Shown here: positions 10,620-20,639 of the stretch, piece after piece
Numbering within the stretch: position 1 is the first letter of the stretch
How the letters are laid out: each line of letters starts with the position of its first letter
DNA from: Rhodeus uyekii
Lineage: Eukaryota > Chordata > Actinopteri > Cypriniformes > Acheilognathidae
Length of the DNA stretch: 64,000 bases
Direction of reading: 5' to 3'
Assembly: GCA_037043235.1 (NCBI GenBank)
Contig: JAWRVZ010000030.1
Coordinates: 3,491,001-3,555,000 of the forward strand
Notes under the pieces: model-generated
The model's database searches: none
What the model was told of the DNA's origin: nothing
What the model saw: the letters and a program-made list of their open reading frames with translations, nothing else
Translations under genes and position numbers: made by a program

Positions 10620-10770
10620 CCGAGGCCACCAAGTAGCACCACAGACACTATCCACCATCTTATTAGGAGCGTTCCCAGATACATACAGACATGTAGGGGT
10701 CCTACACACTACTGACTTCTATTATGAGTTGCTGCGATGAACTTCATGAAAGTTGGATAAGCCAATTCAG
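10620..10770 (+). mobile_element. Tc1-like transposon 3' end relic
   Basis: Matches the right end of the Tc1-like copy at 44780-44905: ACACTACTGACTTCTATTATG versus ACACTAATGACTATTATG, then GATGAACTTCATG and AAGTT. Only the terminal 150 bp remain. Confidence 0.55.
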
Positions 10771-10774
10771 TAGG

Positions 10775-10920
10775 TCACGTGTTACATCAGACTGATGTCA
10801 TGAGGTCTCACCAGGGAGCCCAATCACCTCCAAGTTGTAACTAAATGAGCCAATGAACATTGACCAGTGAGATTTGCATGCTGAGTCACACCTACTTGGG
10901 CATACAGGTTTCAAAGTAGC
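10775..10920 (+). mobile_element. DIRS-type terminal repeat relic
   Basis: Aligns with the left end of the decayed DIRS at 30195: GTTACATCAGACTGA, CAATCACCTCCAAG, GCCAATGAACATTG, AGTGAGATTTGCATG and ACCTAC in the same order. An isolated fragment without coding region. Confidence 0.55.
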
Positions 10921-11325
10921 TTTACAGAGATAACAGGAAGATAATGCATACTTAAATTTAACATTCAGTATTTATATTGTAGCAATAGATTGGTGTGGGT
11001 ATGATGTCAGAACCATGTGCAATTAACGTTGTAGAACAAACCGTCAAAATACAGTCAAGTTATATTTACCACATGCCTTATTTTACTCATAAATTGAACC
11101 CCCCCCCCATTATAAATCCCCATAGGAAAATCTTGTAGCAACCAGCAGAACATTAGTCTTCCAGGTTCTGACATCATACCTACATCACTCCAATGACAAA
11201 CACATTTTATTTCGTACATGATTCTGACATCATGCCTGCACCATCATAGTTCAAAATTATGAGAATGAAAACAAAGATATTTCACATAGACAATGGTGAA
11301 CGTGACAGCGGTAAATGTAACAGCA
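10921..11325. other. Non-coding stretch before the DIRS element
   Basis: Contains two similar phrases (GGTATGATGTCAGAACC at about 10997 and, inverted, near 11166) suggesting an old foldback. The last bases (GTAACAGCA) resemble the LTR sequence into which the DIRS element may have inserted. Confidence 0.35.
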
Positions 11326-11515
11326 GTTCCCTTTCAGGGAACTCGAGCTGCGTCTAGCGCTAGGGGAAATAGTCTTCCTCGGTCACGTGAAGATCTGTGC
11401 AACCAATGAGAGACGAACGCGTGCGAATGCGTCACTGCCGGCGGCTGCCGGTGACGTCATGAGCTAGAGCATAAGAGCGCGTCCGAAACCCGGGCGCCTC
11501 AGCTCTGAATGTCTT
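11326..11515 (+). repeat. Left inverted terminal repeat of the DIRS element
   Basis: Positions 11348-11504 are matched without a visible difference, in inverted orientation, by the right terminal repeat. It contains CACGTG (11384-11389), CCAAT and a full cAMP-response-like TGACGTCA (11452-11459), which may serve as promoter elements. The outermost bases differ between the two ends, which is normal for DIRS. Confidence 0.9.
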
Positions 11516-11572
11516 CAGCGTGCTGTGTTTGTGCGAGAGTGATTTTTGAGTGTGAGATATCAAAAAATCAGA

Positions 11573-12931
11573 ATGAGTGCGGAAAATGTGGCGATTGAAC
11601 AGAGGTTCACACCGTGTGTTCATCCTTGCCCTCGTTTTATAACAGGCAAGGATACACATGTTATGTGTGTAATCTGTTTGGGAGAGGAGCATGCACGGTC
11701 GGCACTTGAGAATGCCGGCTGCAAAGACTGCGAGAGGTTTTCCTTGCATGATCTCCGCTCCCGCCTGGCGGTCTGTAAAGAGGCCGCCCAGGCTAGTGTT
11801 CCCCGTGGTTCAGGACCTGCAGCAGCCGAGGCTTTGCGGCGCTCTCGTTCCTGGGGATCACAAATGGATCTTGCCGAGTTAGCTGGGGTGGGTCCCGCCT
11901 TACCTCAGCTCTCGCGAGATCAAGCGGGTCCCAGTCACGAGCACTCCGAGAGAGGTGCCCGTGCTGTGACTCCAACATTAGCTCTATCTAGTTCAGAAAG
12001 TGAGATGGATTTAGCTAGTGTTGGTCCGGCCGAGGAGGAATCGCCACCCTCCTCGCCGGCAGTTGAGGAGCTTCTTGAGGTTGTGACACGAGCGGTCTCT
12101 TGTCTGGGGCTTGATTGGCCAGCAGAGACCAGAAGTGCTCGTCCTAAAAGAAGTATGTTGGACGAGCACTATTTACCAGTTCGCGTCACTCCCCCGCGCC
12201 GAGCAATGCCTTTTATACCAGATTTGCATGCCGAGGTATCTAGATCTTGGGGAAGGCCAGCCTCCGAAAAGGTTCATACACGCAATAGCGGAATGTATAA
12301 CAATTTAGTAGGGGGTCAAAATCATTGTTATGGAGGGATGAAAAAAGTGGATGAGGCTCTCGCGAGTTACCTCGTTCCCCAGTCTTCATCCTCCATTAAA
12401 GCTCCGGCGCTCCCCTCCAAGCCGATGCGCGTCACATCGTCCTTGGTGGGGAAAGCGTACTCAGCATCGAGTCAAGCCGCATCGTGCCTGCACACCACGG
12501 CACTGTTGCAGGCGTATCAGGCTGAGTTGCTTGGGAACCTCAACGAGGGCGGCAGTATTAGTCCGGAGGCAGTGACAGAGCTGCGCCGGACTGTGGATTT
12601 GTCTCTTCGGACCACTAGGGAGACGGCCTACTCTGTCGGCCGCTCCATGGCAGCTCTGGTGGCCACGGAGAGACACCTTTGGCTTAATTTGTCAACAATG
12701 AAAGATAAAGACAAATTTGTTTTGCTGGACGCTCCTCTGTCCCCTTCGGGTTTGTTCGGCGATGCCGTGAGAAGCGTCGTCGACAAGTTTCAGGAGGCTG
12801 CACGACAGCAGGCAGCGTTCAGTAAAGTTCTTCCACGCCGCCCTCCACGTGAGACCGCCAGCCAAGGTCTCAGAGTTCCTCATACAGGGCCGCTCAAAAA
12901 TACAGTGTCGCAACCCGTCTCCCTCCGGTAG
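11573..12931 (+). CDS. gag: DIRS gag-like protein
   Basis: 452 aa from ATG at 11573; a TTG 27 nt upstream is also in frame, but ATG is the natural start. The N-terminus has a cysteine/histidine cluster (CVHPCPRF, HVMCVICLGEEHARSAL, CKDCERFSL) typical of fish DIRS gag and likely nucleic-acid binding. The middle is Ser/Glu-rich; then come SMLDEHYLP, MPFIPDLHAEVSRSWGRP and AYSASSQAASCLHTTALLQAYQAELL, blocks usual in this family, and an Arg-rich C-terminus. The frame is open throughout. It lies 247 nt from the element's left end and is followed after about 60 nt by the RT frame. Presumed structural protein packaging element RNA. Confidence 0.85.
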   Translation: MSAENVAIEQRFTPCVHPCPRFITGKDTHVMCVICLGEEHARSALENAGCKDCERFSLHDLRSRLAVCKEAAQASVPRGSGPAAAEALRRSRSWGSQMDLAELAGVGPALPQLSRDQAGPSHEHSERGARAVTPTLALSSSESEMDLASVGPAEEESPPSSPAVEELLEVVTRAVSCLGLDWPAETRSARPKRSMLDEHYLPVRVTPPRRAMPFIPDLHAEVSRSWGRPASEKVHTRNSGMYNNLVGGQNHCYGGMKKVDEALASYLVPQSSSSIKAPALPSKPMRVTSSLVGKAYSASSQAASCLHTTALLQAYQAELLGNLNEGGSISPEAVTELRRTVDLSLRTTRETAYSVGRSMAALVATERHLWLNLSTMKDKDKFVLLDAPLSPSGLFGDAVRSVVDKFQEAARQQAAFSKVLPRRPPRETASQGLRVPHTGPLKNTVSQPVSLR

Positions 12932-12988
12932 ATGCCGGGAGGGGGGGCCGACAAGTTAAAGCCGCAGGTCATAAAGGTGATCTAAGGG

Positions 12989-14290
12989 TTGTCCTGGAGG
13001 CTAAGAAGGCTAAGAGTAAGCGGCCCTGACGCCAAGCCGCAACCAGGTGGTGTGTCCCTGGAGCAGCTCAACAGTCAGCCCGCCACGGGAAAACCACCCC
13101 CTCTAAGGAGGGTCCTAGAGCAATCCTCCCGGGTTTCCGGAATCAGCCCCGGCTCAGTGGGGGATATGTTCTTGGTACCAGAGGCCAGCCCAGGGAGGCT
13201 GGTTCCCCTAGTAGAATTCCGGGATGCGTGGTCACGGCTACCCGGTATCTCTCAGTGGGTCCTGCGGACGGTAACCTTAGGGTATGCCATTCAGTTCGGG
13301 GTTTCTCCACCTCGCTTTTCGGGGGTCCTGTCAGTGGTAGGCCCTCAGCAGGCTCTGGTCATGGAGCAAGAAGTAGACACTCTGCTGGCGAAAGGGGCCA
13401 TCGAGCATGTACCCCTCGCAGAAAGCAAGTCCGGTTTTTACAGCCGGTACTTCTTAGTTCCAAAGAAGGATGGAGGGTTGCGGCCTATTCTGGATTTGCG
13501 TCTCTTGAATCGTGCGGTCAGGCGTCTAAAGTTCAAAATGCTAACGCTCAAACAGATCGTAGTGCAGGTCAGATCCGAGGACTGGTTTGTCACAGTCGAC
13601 CTCAAGGACGCGTATTTCCATGTCTCCATCCTTCCGCAACACAGGAAGTTCCTGAGGTTCGCCTTTGGGGGAAAGGCGTACCAGTATCAGGTGCTTCCGT
13701 TCGGCCTAGCGCTCTCACCCCGCACGTTCACAAAAGTCGTGGACGCTGCACTAGCTCCACTGCGGCTACGGGGCATCCGTGTTTTAAATTATATCGACGA
13801 CTGGCTTATTCTGGCGCAGTCGCCGCAGTTAGCGGAGCAACATCGAGATGTGGTGCTCGCACATATGAAGGAGCTGGGGCTGAGGCTGAACGCCAAGAAG
13901 AGTGTACTTTCTCCCGCTCAGAGAACCACTTTCTTGGGAGTCATCTGGGACTCAGTCGCGATGTCGGCTCGGCTTTCCCCCGAGCGCATCCAAGCTATTT
14001 GTTCAGCCGTCAAGAGCATCAAGCTAGGCCAGCCACTCACGGTGAAACACTTTCAGAGGGTGTTAGGGCTCATGGCAGCGGCATCCAGTATCATCCCACT
14101 GGGCCTTCTGCACATGAGGTCCCTGCAGTGGTGGCTAATGACCAAGGGGTTTTCCCCGAAGGGGAATCCACTACGCACTATCAGGGTCACGGGGCGATGC
14201 CTACGCGCCCTGAGCATGTGGAAGAACTCTTGGTTCCTGTCTCAAGGCCCAAGGCTTGGGGCTCTGGTTCGGAGAGTCTCTCTCTCTCGA
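12989..14290 (+). CDS. DIRS reverse transcriptase, first part of a frameshifted RT/RNase H gene
   Basis: Open in this frame from an in-frame stop at 12983 to 14326; no ATG opens it, so the start is uncertain (TTG at 12989 is only the first possible codon). RT motifs are clear: KSGFYSRYFLVPKKDGGLRP and LDLRLLNRAV, VDLKDAYFHVSI with the first catalytic Asp, QVLPFGLALSPRTF, and YIDDWLIL with the catalytic Asp pair near 13790-13815. The reading frame then runs into a CT repeat at about 14277-14288, after which this frame becomes meaningless and ends at 14326, while RNase H continues in another frame. Copies RNA to DNA with the RNase H domain; here probably non-functional because of the break. Confidence 0.85.
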
Positions 14291-14618
14291 CAGACGCCTC
14301 CCTCTCGGGCTGGGGGGCGGTCATGAAGGACCGCTCCTCACAAGGTCTATGGAACAGTCGGCACCAGACCTGGCACATAAACATGTTAGAGTTATTGGCG
14401 ATCCGCAGAGCACTATGTGCGTTCCTACCGGACCTTCGTGACCACCATGTCACTGTGTTCACCGACAGCATGACGGAGGTCGCATATATCAATCACCAAG
14501 CGGGTCTACGTTCGCGACCACTGTACAAGATGGCGCGACAAATCCTCCTCTGGGCCCAAGGGAAGTTGTTGTCTCTCAGGGCAGCCTACATCCCGGGGGT
14601 CCAGAATGTGGGAGACAG
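14285..14618 (+). pseudogene. DIRS RNase H domain, out of frame with RT
   Basis: In frame 1 the sequence reads LSTDASLSGWGAVM (first catalytic Asp), NMLELLAIRRAL (Glu) and VTVFTDSMTEVAYIN (Asp), the RNase H core, then LRAAYIPGVQNVG. It is displaced from the RT frame by a change in the CT run at 14277-14288 and displaced again near 14611-14630, where the conserved continuation moves to frame 3. The upstream part of the same frame (from 13228) is only the shadow of RT. Confidence 0.8.
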
Positions 14619-15856
14619 GGGGCAAGACCAGGGGAATGGCGGCTCCACCCCGATGGGGTGGAGCAGATTTGGGAAAGATACGGCAAGGCACAGGTCGACC
14701 TGTTTGCCTCAGTAGAGAACACCCACTGCCCTCTGTGGTTTTCACTAACGCATCCAGCGCCTCTGGGGCGGGATGCCATGGTACAGGATTGGCCGAGGTC
14801 ACGCCTGTACGCCTTTCCCCCGATCGCTCTGCTCCCGGGAGTTCTGGCCAAGATTCGCCGGGACAAGGTCCGTCTCACGCTAGTGGCCCCCCACTGGCCA
14901 TCCAGGATATGGTTCTCGGACCTGGTATCCCTCCTGGACGGACTCCCTTTGGAGATTCCAATCAGGAGGGACCTTCTGTCCCAGGCGGAGGGTTGCATTC
15001 TATATCCGCAACCAGAACTAATGAAACTGTGGGTCTGGCCCCTGAAGGGACCCAGCTCATAGAATCTGGTCTCTCAGCCGAGGTTGTTGAGACCATCCTT
15101 CAGTCCAGAGCTCCCTCCACGAGGAAACTCTACGCCTTGAAGTGGAAACTTTTCACGTCCTGGTGTATTGAAAGGCAGTTGCACCCAGTAACCTGTCAAG
15201 TTGGCAAAGTACTGGAGTTCCTGCAAGAAAGATATGTGGCAGGGCTGTCCCCCTCCACCTTGAAGGATTATGTGGCTGCCATAGCGGCTTGCCACATACC
15301 TCTGGGTAGGGTATCCCTGGGCAGAGACCCCCTGGTCACTCGTTTCCTCCGTGGCACATTAAGGTTGAGACCTGCGGCACAGACCCGGGTGCCGGCTTGG
15401 GACTTGTCTGTGGAGGTTCCCACTGATGTGGCTCGGTCTATCACGCTGCAGGCCTTCTGCCCTCCCCCATTTGATGATCATGAGCAGGAGCACAAGAACA
15501 AGGTCTGTCCAGTGCGAGCACTGGACGCTTACGTTTTCAAGACTGCCACTTGGCGTAAGTCGGACCAGTTGTTCGTTTGCTTTGGGACCCCTGAGGGGGC
15601 TCCTGCCTCTAAGCAAACCTTAAGCAGGTGGATAGTCGAGGCTATCTGCTTAGCTTACGAGTCGGCCGGACATGCTTCTCCTCTGAGGGTCCGAGCCCAC
15701 TCCACTAGGAGCATGGCGGCATCCAAGGCACTCCTCTCCGGAGTGTCCTTATCTGATGTTTGTGCTGCGGCTGGCTGGTCTTCGCCGCACACTTTTATGA
15801 GGTTTTACCATTTGGACCTCGATGCCGCCGCGGGGACTAGGGTGCTCTCTCAGTGA
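14606..15856 (+). CDS. DIRS tyrosine recombinase with an internal deletion
   Basis: 416 aa from ATG at 14606; the real domain begins near residue 150 (GLSAEVVETILQSRAPSTRKLYALKWKLF), since the N-terminal part is read through the overlapping RT/RNase H gene. The SAM-like core-binding part (SPSTLKDYVAAIAACH) and the C-terminal catalytic part are present: RAHSTRSMAASKAL gives the H-x-x-R box, and GWSSPHTFMRFYHLD gives the last box with the nucleophilic Tyr. Between PAWDLSVE (about residue 270) and ITLQAFCPPPF only about ten residues remain, whereas the family normally has some 80 residues there, including the first catalytic Arg. That would abolish integration of the circular DNA. Confidence 0.8.
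   Translation: MWETGGKTRGMAAPPRWGGADLGKIRQGTGRPVCLSREHPLPSVVFTNASSASGAGCHGTGLAEVTPVRLSPDRSAPGSSGQDSPGQGPSHASGPPLAIQDMVLGPGIPPGRTPFGDSNQEGPSVPGGGLHSISATRTNETVGLAPEGTQLIESGLSAEVVETILQSRAPSTRKLYALKWKLFTSWCIERQLHPVTCQVGKVLEFLQERYVAGLSPSTLKDYVAAIAACHIPLGRVSLGRDPLVTRFLRGTLRLRPAAQTRVPAWDLSVEVPTDVARSITLQAFCPPPFDDHEQEHKNKVCPVRALDAYVFKTATWRKSDQLFVCFGTPEGAPASKQTLSRWIVEAICLAYESAGHASPLRVRAHSTRSMAASKALLSGVSLSDVCAAAGWSSPHTFMRFYHLDLDAAAGTRVLSQ
14619..15062 (+). pseudogene. C-terminal part of the DIRS RT/RNase H polyprotein, frame 3
   Basis: Frame 3 from about 14619 reads GEWRLHPDGVEQIWERYG, VDLFASVENTHCPLWFSL, RLYAFPPIALLPGVLAKI and LVAPHWPSRIWFSDL, the block that follows RNase H in vertebrate DIRS elements. 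It ends at a stop at 15062. It overlaps the YR reading frame (14606-15856) in another phase, as is usual for this family. Confidence 0.75.
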
Positions 15857-15906
15857 GCTGGGACACACCCGGAGGCCGGCGTCACTGAGGTGGCGTTGGT
15901 ATTGCG

Positions 15907-16003
15907 TTCCCCTAGCGCTAGACGCAGCTCGAGTTCCCTGAAAGGGAACGTCTCGGGTTACGAATGTAACCCTGGTTCCCTGAGGGGAACGAGACGCTGC
16001 GTC
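15907..16003. repeat. Internal complementary region of the DIRS element
   Basis: 15907-15949 is the exact reverse complement of the left end (11326-11368), and 15947-16003 that of the right end (16198-16254); the two overlap by AAC/GTT. In DIRS elements this region templates joining of the two ends into a circle. Confidence 0.92.
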
Positions 16004-16034
16004 TTTGCCTCAGCTCCTTGAGCCTCCGTGCCCG

Positions 16035-16254
16035 CTTCAGACATTCATGCTGAGGCGCCCGGGTTTCGGACGCGCTCTTATGCTCTAGCTCATGACGTCA
16101 CCGGCAGCCGCCGGCAGTGACGCATTCGCACGCGTTCGTCTCTCATTGGTTGCACAGATCTTCACGTGACCGAGGAAGACTATTTCCCCTAGCGCTAGAC
16201 GCAGCGTCTCGTTCCCCTCAGGGAACCAGGGTTACATTCGTAACCCGAGACGTT
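16035..16254 (-). repeat. Right inverted terminal repeat of the DIRS element
   Basis: Inverted copy of the left terminal repeat, no difference seen over about 157 bp, extended outwards by a longer end containing GGTTACATTCGTAACC. It too carries TGACGTCA and CACGTG. Confidence 0.9.
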
Positions 16255-16445
16255 TCTCCACTAACATGTAGTAGACACAAACAACAACCGACAAATGACG
16301 AGTGAACAGCGAGATTAACAAATAGCAAACAGCTGTGATGATCAGTGTACATGGTGATAAATGAGTGGTGGGAAAAACTGAAACAAAGGAACACGTGACT
16401 GAATGAAGACAAAATAAGAGTCCTCGCTCTTTAATGGCGTGACAT
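16255..16445 (-). repeat. LTR relic at the right edge of the DIRS element
   Basis: Diverged match to the second half of the 307-bp LTR of 5638-8014: ACAAACAACAACCGACAA, CAGCTGTGATGAT, AATAAGAGTCCT and a GTGACA end at 16444. The DIRS element seems to have landed inside an old LTR of this family; the left half is hardly recognisable before 11326. Confidence 0.5.
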
Positions 16446-17844
16446 TCGTACTAGTCTAAAAAAATTGGTAATAGCCTAGAAAAAAACCTAAATATTTTAC
16501 TGTACCATGTTTTTTAAATATGCATAGCTATTTAAATTACATTGCTAAATTCAAAAGCAATAAATACCGTTGAATGCTTTATGTAATAAATACACTTTCT
16601 GTTTTTCTCTTGCCATTTCCATTGTGTTGTGGCTTGTTTTTGTTGTGTTGTGCCATTTCCTTTATGTTGTAGCTTTTCCGTTGATATTGTGGCTTGATCC
16701 TGCGGTTTTGTTAAACTTCTATTTGCTTTTTAAATTTTTCATTGTGTTCTGCATTACTGGGCCACCGTTCAAGGGGATATAAATGCTAGCTATGTTATTT
16801 CATAGATGATGTGGTGGATATTTTTTTTTAATCTGATAAGAAGACATGCACATAAACTACCGAATAAATCCCTTGATAATAAACAAAACCCTTGTGCAAC
16901 TTTGCCTCAGAAGAGGATGTGACTAGATGACTGAATGCCTGAGCTATAGTCTGTCTTATGGTATAGTTACCAACCAGAACAGTCTCAATTGAAAATAACA
17001 CAATTGCGCTCCCAAAAACTAAGAATCCGCCTCCGGACGCAAGAGAACATGACAGCATTTTTGTGTTCTGTCTGCCTGCTTTGAAGCACGAGTCATTTAT
17101 GATGTTTGAAATATAGAGCAACAACTTACATTTTTATGACATATATTTTGATAGATTTTGGTTGATTATTAAAACTTAAGTTATCATTATAGTTTCCATC
17201 CTTGGCCTACACAAGCCTGAACTGAAACTCTTCTCTTGGATCTTTCTGTCTGTCCGTCTGGCTGTAGAGCATGAGCCGTTAGATCAGAGCAGTGTGTGAT
17301 GTGAAGAGGTGTAGTATCATACCAGGCTGTTTCAAGTTCTGGCCTCCAATTTCAGCTTCCCAATTCTCACATTACCATTCTGCCTCCATCTCTATACACA
17401 GCATTTCAGACTGTGTGGACCTCAATGCTGATCTGAGGCCAGTTTCATTATTGTGGAAGTGCAGGAGACGGCAAACCCAAGGCACTGATTTAAGGTCAGG
17501 TATTGAAGTTTAAGGACTACCAGGGCTCAAATTTTACAAGAGTGCCACGTTTTTATGTCATACTTTTGAAGAAGGTGCTATTTTGATATATTAGTGTGTT
17601 AACAATAAATTATAAAAATAAAATAAATAATAAATTCAACCTCTGTTATCATAACTTATTAAGACAAAATAAGAGAGAAATTAGCACACAGAAGTATATG
17701 AAATGATATACATGAAGTTTTTAAGCAGATGTTGCTCTTCAATCATAGTAAATGTTGATAATGACATCAAGGCAAAATTTCATGAAGGCAAATCACATCA
17801 CATCTCTCTTTCAGTAAGACAAGGACATTGTTCATATTTAACAT
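16446..17844. other. Non-coding stretch, no feature seen
   Basis: AT-rich, with a more balanced stretch near 17280-17520 that could be conserved non-coding DNA, but no ORF, RNA gene or repeat was recognised. Confidence 0.35.
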
Positions 17845-18000
17845 ATGATGTTTTATTAACAAAGTTCGGGAGGAGCACGTTCAAATGATTAATACAATCA
17901 ACACGTCATCCGCAATTACTCCTCATCCTATCAGCAGGAGAGGAAGTACGTATATATAGACACGTTTGACTCACCTACAGCTCTTTGACATTTTTCGGCA
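17845..18000 (+). repeat. Split direct repeat A1
   Basis: 156 bp, ATGATGTTTTATTAAC...TTTTTCGGCA, same as A2 at 28297-28452 apart from one base (CATCC versus CATCA). It contains TATATATA near 17950-17958 with about 40 bp following, a plausible plus-strand promoter. On the minus strand it shows AATAAAACATC. Confidence 0.85.
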
Positions 18001-19221
18001 GCTCGACAGTTTACGGCATTGTGGCTCCGCCTTCTGGTCGCCATACACCCGAAATTGAGCTCCACTCGTTAGATGGATTCTCCACGAAAACCTCCGGACC
18101 CAGTAGCGATCCTCATCCGCTCAACACCATGCTAACTATATTATATCACCCTCAGCAATACATCACGGGTGCCAGACCAAACAAACGGGTCCTAAGCAAC
18201 AACAAGCAACGCACAGTAAGACTTGAGGCCATTCTCGCCACCAAGTAAACATCCGTATCCAGCAGCTCTTCATCGGCTGTTAATCGCTCCTGCCATTGAG
18301 AAAGGACGATAAAGCTGGCCGAGCTACACGCTCGACTCTCAGGCAATGCCGCTTTCTTCCTGCTAGCCAGGCCGCCGCCGCTGCCGCGAGCCTCAGCAGA
18401 CCGCGCTGCAGTTTCAGCTCACACTCTCTCTGCCCGTCAGCTCACACAAAAAGAGCAGCTGTAATCCTTCCCGGCGCTTTATTTCTGCATCACTAAATCA
18501 CAAGCAGTTGTGCCCTCTCAATACTACTGTTCCGGGGAACCCACGTCTGAGATGTGATTGTTCTAAAGTAACGCGCTGCTTCCTCGCAACTCAAGCAGTA
18601 GCGCGCACCGAAGCCAGATCGCGCGCAGTACAGTCCGATCGCACGCGCCACTTCAGATCGCGCGCTCAGCCGCCCACACAAGAATCAAGCACTTATTGCC
18701 AACGCTGCCTTGTTGTTTCAACTTAATCGGCTATTAAGTGGACTCGCTGAAAAGAAACCATATGCACTTTCTATTTCAAAGTAATTCTTTGCCTTCACTG
18801 TTTCAATCCTCTAAGTCCAAGATAAGCTTTATAAGTCTATGATATTTGGATGAACCCCTGCTCAGGGTTTACTCAAAAACAATAAGTTTGTGAACTTTCA
18901 TAAACTTTGATATTTCGATTTCCAACAGGTAAGTTTGTTTTGAAATTAAATATGCAACATGCATCTGATATAAATTCAACTGTCAATATTATAATTGAAA
19001 GGTTTTACTTACGGAAATCAATGTTTTTACAAACCATATTGATCGTTTTTGTTGTTGTTTCTCGCGTGTATTTAGACGTCTGTAATCAAAATAATTCAAG
19101 AGATTGAAACACTGAACAGCAACAAGCTTTGAGCGCTTTCTCTGGCTCAGCGCCAGCCAATGTGTTCAAAATTTAGCAGGCGATCATGTGATGCCCCGCC
19201 TTTCGCCACATTGTCCAAAAC
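18001..19221 (+). other. Ngaro-like element, left internal region without recognisable genes
   Basis: Moderately GC-rich DNA (including GATCGCGCGC-type stretches near 18620-18665) with only short open frames; no gag or RT motif was found. 18935-19120 resembles 22165-22360 (ATATAAATTCAACTGTCAAT, TGTATTTAGACGTCTGTAA, AATAATTTCAAGAGA), so an ancient internal repeat exists here too. Confidence 0.5.
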
Positions 19222-19884
19222 CAGGGGCGGCCAACCCGCATGCGGCTCTTTGACTGCTCTTTCGCGGCTCTCATCCGGCCCGCTGAGACCTTTTTGTCTA
19301 CAAAAACATAAATTTACATGTATCCTGCCAAGGTCAGCCGCCACGATGTTTTTACCGAATTCAAATAGAGGCGCGCAGAAGCGCGTTCCCTTTCGAGAGT
19401 AGGAACGAGATGTTTAATGAAACTCATTTGGGAACTCCTCCCCTTCACGTCATTTCTGAAAATTTATGGATAACAGCAGTTGACAACTGGCCAATCGTAG
19501 CGCGATGCAGATCCGGCTGCCAGACGGTATAAATATCTTAAATAGCATTTCCTCCATACTTCTCTAAACGGACTATGATAAAATTACAGAGGTTACGATA
19601 GTAACCGGAGACGTTTTCCAACCGATCACTACATTACCAAGGCTGCTTACTTTTATACTTCCTGTCACCGTCAATGAGATGATATATCGTTTTCCCGCAT
19701 ACATAATTCACAGACGCATTGTCTCTGCATGCTTGTATAGCTCGTGGGGTGCCATATGTAAAATGTGCGAGACCTTCTAATGTCAAAACCCCATCAACAA
19801 ATGCGAATTTAACAGTCTGTCATGCGGCTCTCCGCAGCCATGAGCTTATTTCGAGGCTCATGCTGAACAGGTTGGCCACCCCTG
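19222..19884. mobile_element. hAT-like MITE nested in the Ngaro-like element
   Basis: Ends CAGGGGCGGCCAACC (left) and GGTTGGCCACCCCTG (right) are inverted repeats with one mismatch, followed inwards by TGCGGCTCT on both sides. The flanks TCCAAAAC and TCCAAGAT could be a decayed 8-bp target duplication. Non-coding. Its right 147 bp are copied again at 22564-22710 by the tandem duplication. Confidence 0.65.
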
Positions 19885-20639
19885 TCCAAGATTGAGATGT
19901 ACCAGTTTCACGATAAACTCTTCCTCTCAAGTTCCTTCACTGTATCCCACTGTCGAAAGGAGCTCATGCACTCAACAAACACTGCAACCGACCCTCCAAC
20001 AACACCACGCGGTCGCCAGCCCTTCCGCTCCGTTGTCGCACCCTATGACGCCGAGGCTTGCCTTCACCTCCACCATCAAGACATCCACCTTCTTCTTGCC
20101 CAACTTCCTACGACACCTCAGCACTCGTATCAATAGTAAAGGAGGACGACCAAAGCAAATTAACTAGAATAGGTTTCGCTCCAGTCAGCTGTACCATCTC
20201 CAAATCAACTCTACCTTCAAAATGTCTCAAACGTACGTTCCTTAAATCTTCATATCTCTCCCTTGCAAATCCAGATTTCCAAGCGTTAAGACGCAGCAGC
20301 ACTGCAGTTTTCCAGCACTGCACCTCACATGCCAGCACCTAGCGACAAACGCCGCCCCTTAAGTGCGAACTTGCCTCCGCCAGCGGTGCAGGGTTAGCAA
20401 CGGCAGCACGTACCTAACCTTTCCCCTACGTTAGGCCTGCAGCCCGGCCTTCCGATCCTAGCGTGAGGCTGCCTCCGCAAGTGGCTTCGCCCCTGGCCTT
20501 TCCCACCTAATTCTCTCCACCATGCTAATTCTCCTTTCATCCCGTTCTCTGCTATGCCATTCCACAAACACTGCCGCTTAGAACCACCTCTGTCGCCAAC
20601 AACAGTTGAACGCAAATCCCAACTGAAGTTAAGGCTGCT

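Larger units (their letters stand above)
11326..16254 (+). mobile_element. DIRS retrotransposon, structurally complete
   Basis: About 4.9 kb, with the DIRS hallmarks: inverted terminal repeats, order gag - RT/RNase H - tyrosine recombinase, and an internal complementary region (15907-16003) that is the reverse complement of both ends joined. The joint shares a trinucleotide: GTT is the first three bases (11326-11328), the last three (16252-16254) and, inverted, the centre of the internal region. No target duplication is seen, as expected of YR integration. The RT/RNase H frame has two frameshifts and YR lacks a segment, so the copy is probably dead despite intact ends. Confidence 0.92.

Noticed and set aside
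13228..14260. Upstream half of the frame-1 ORF within the DIRS element
   Set aside because: Shadow of the RT frame; only the part after the CT run carries RNase H.
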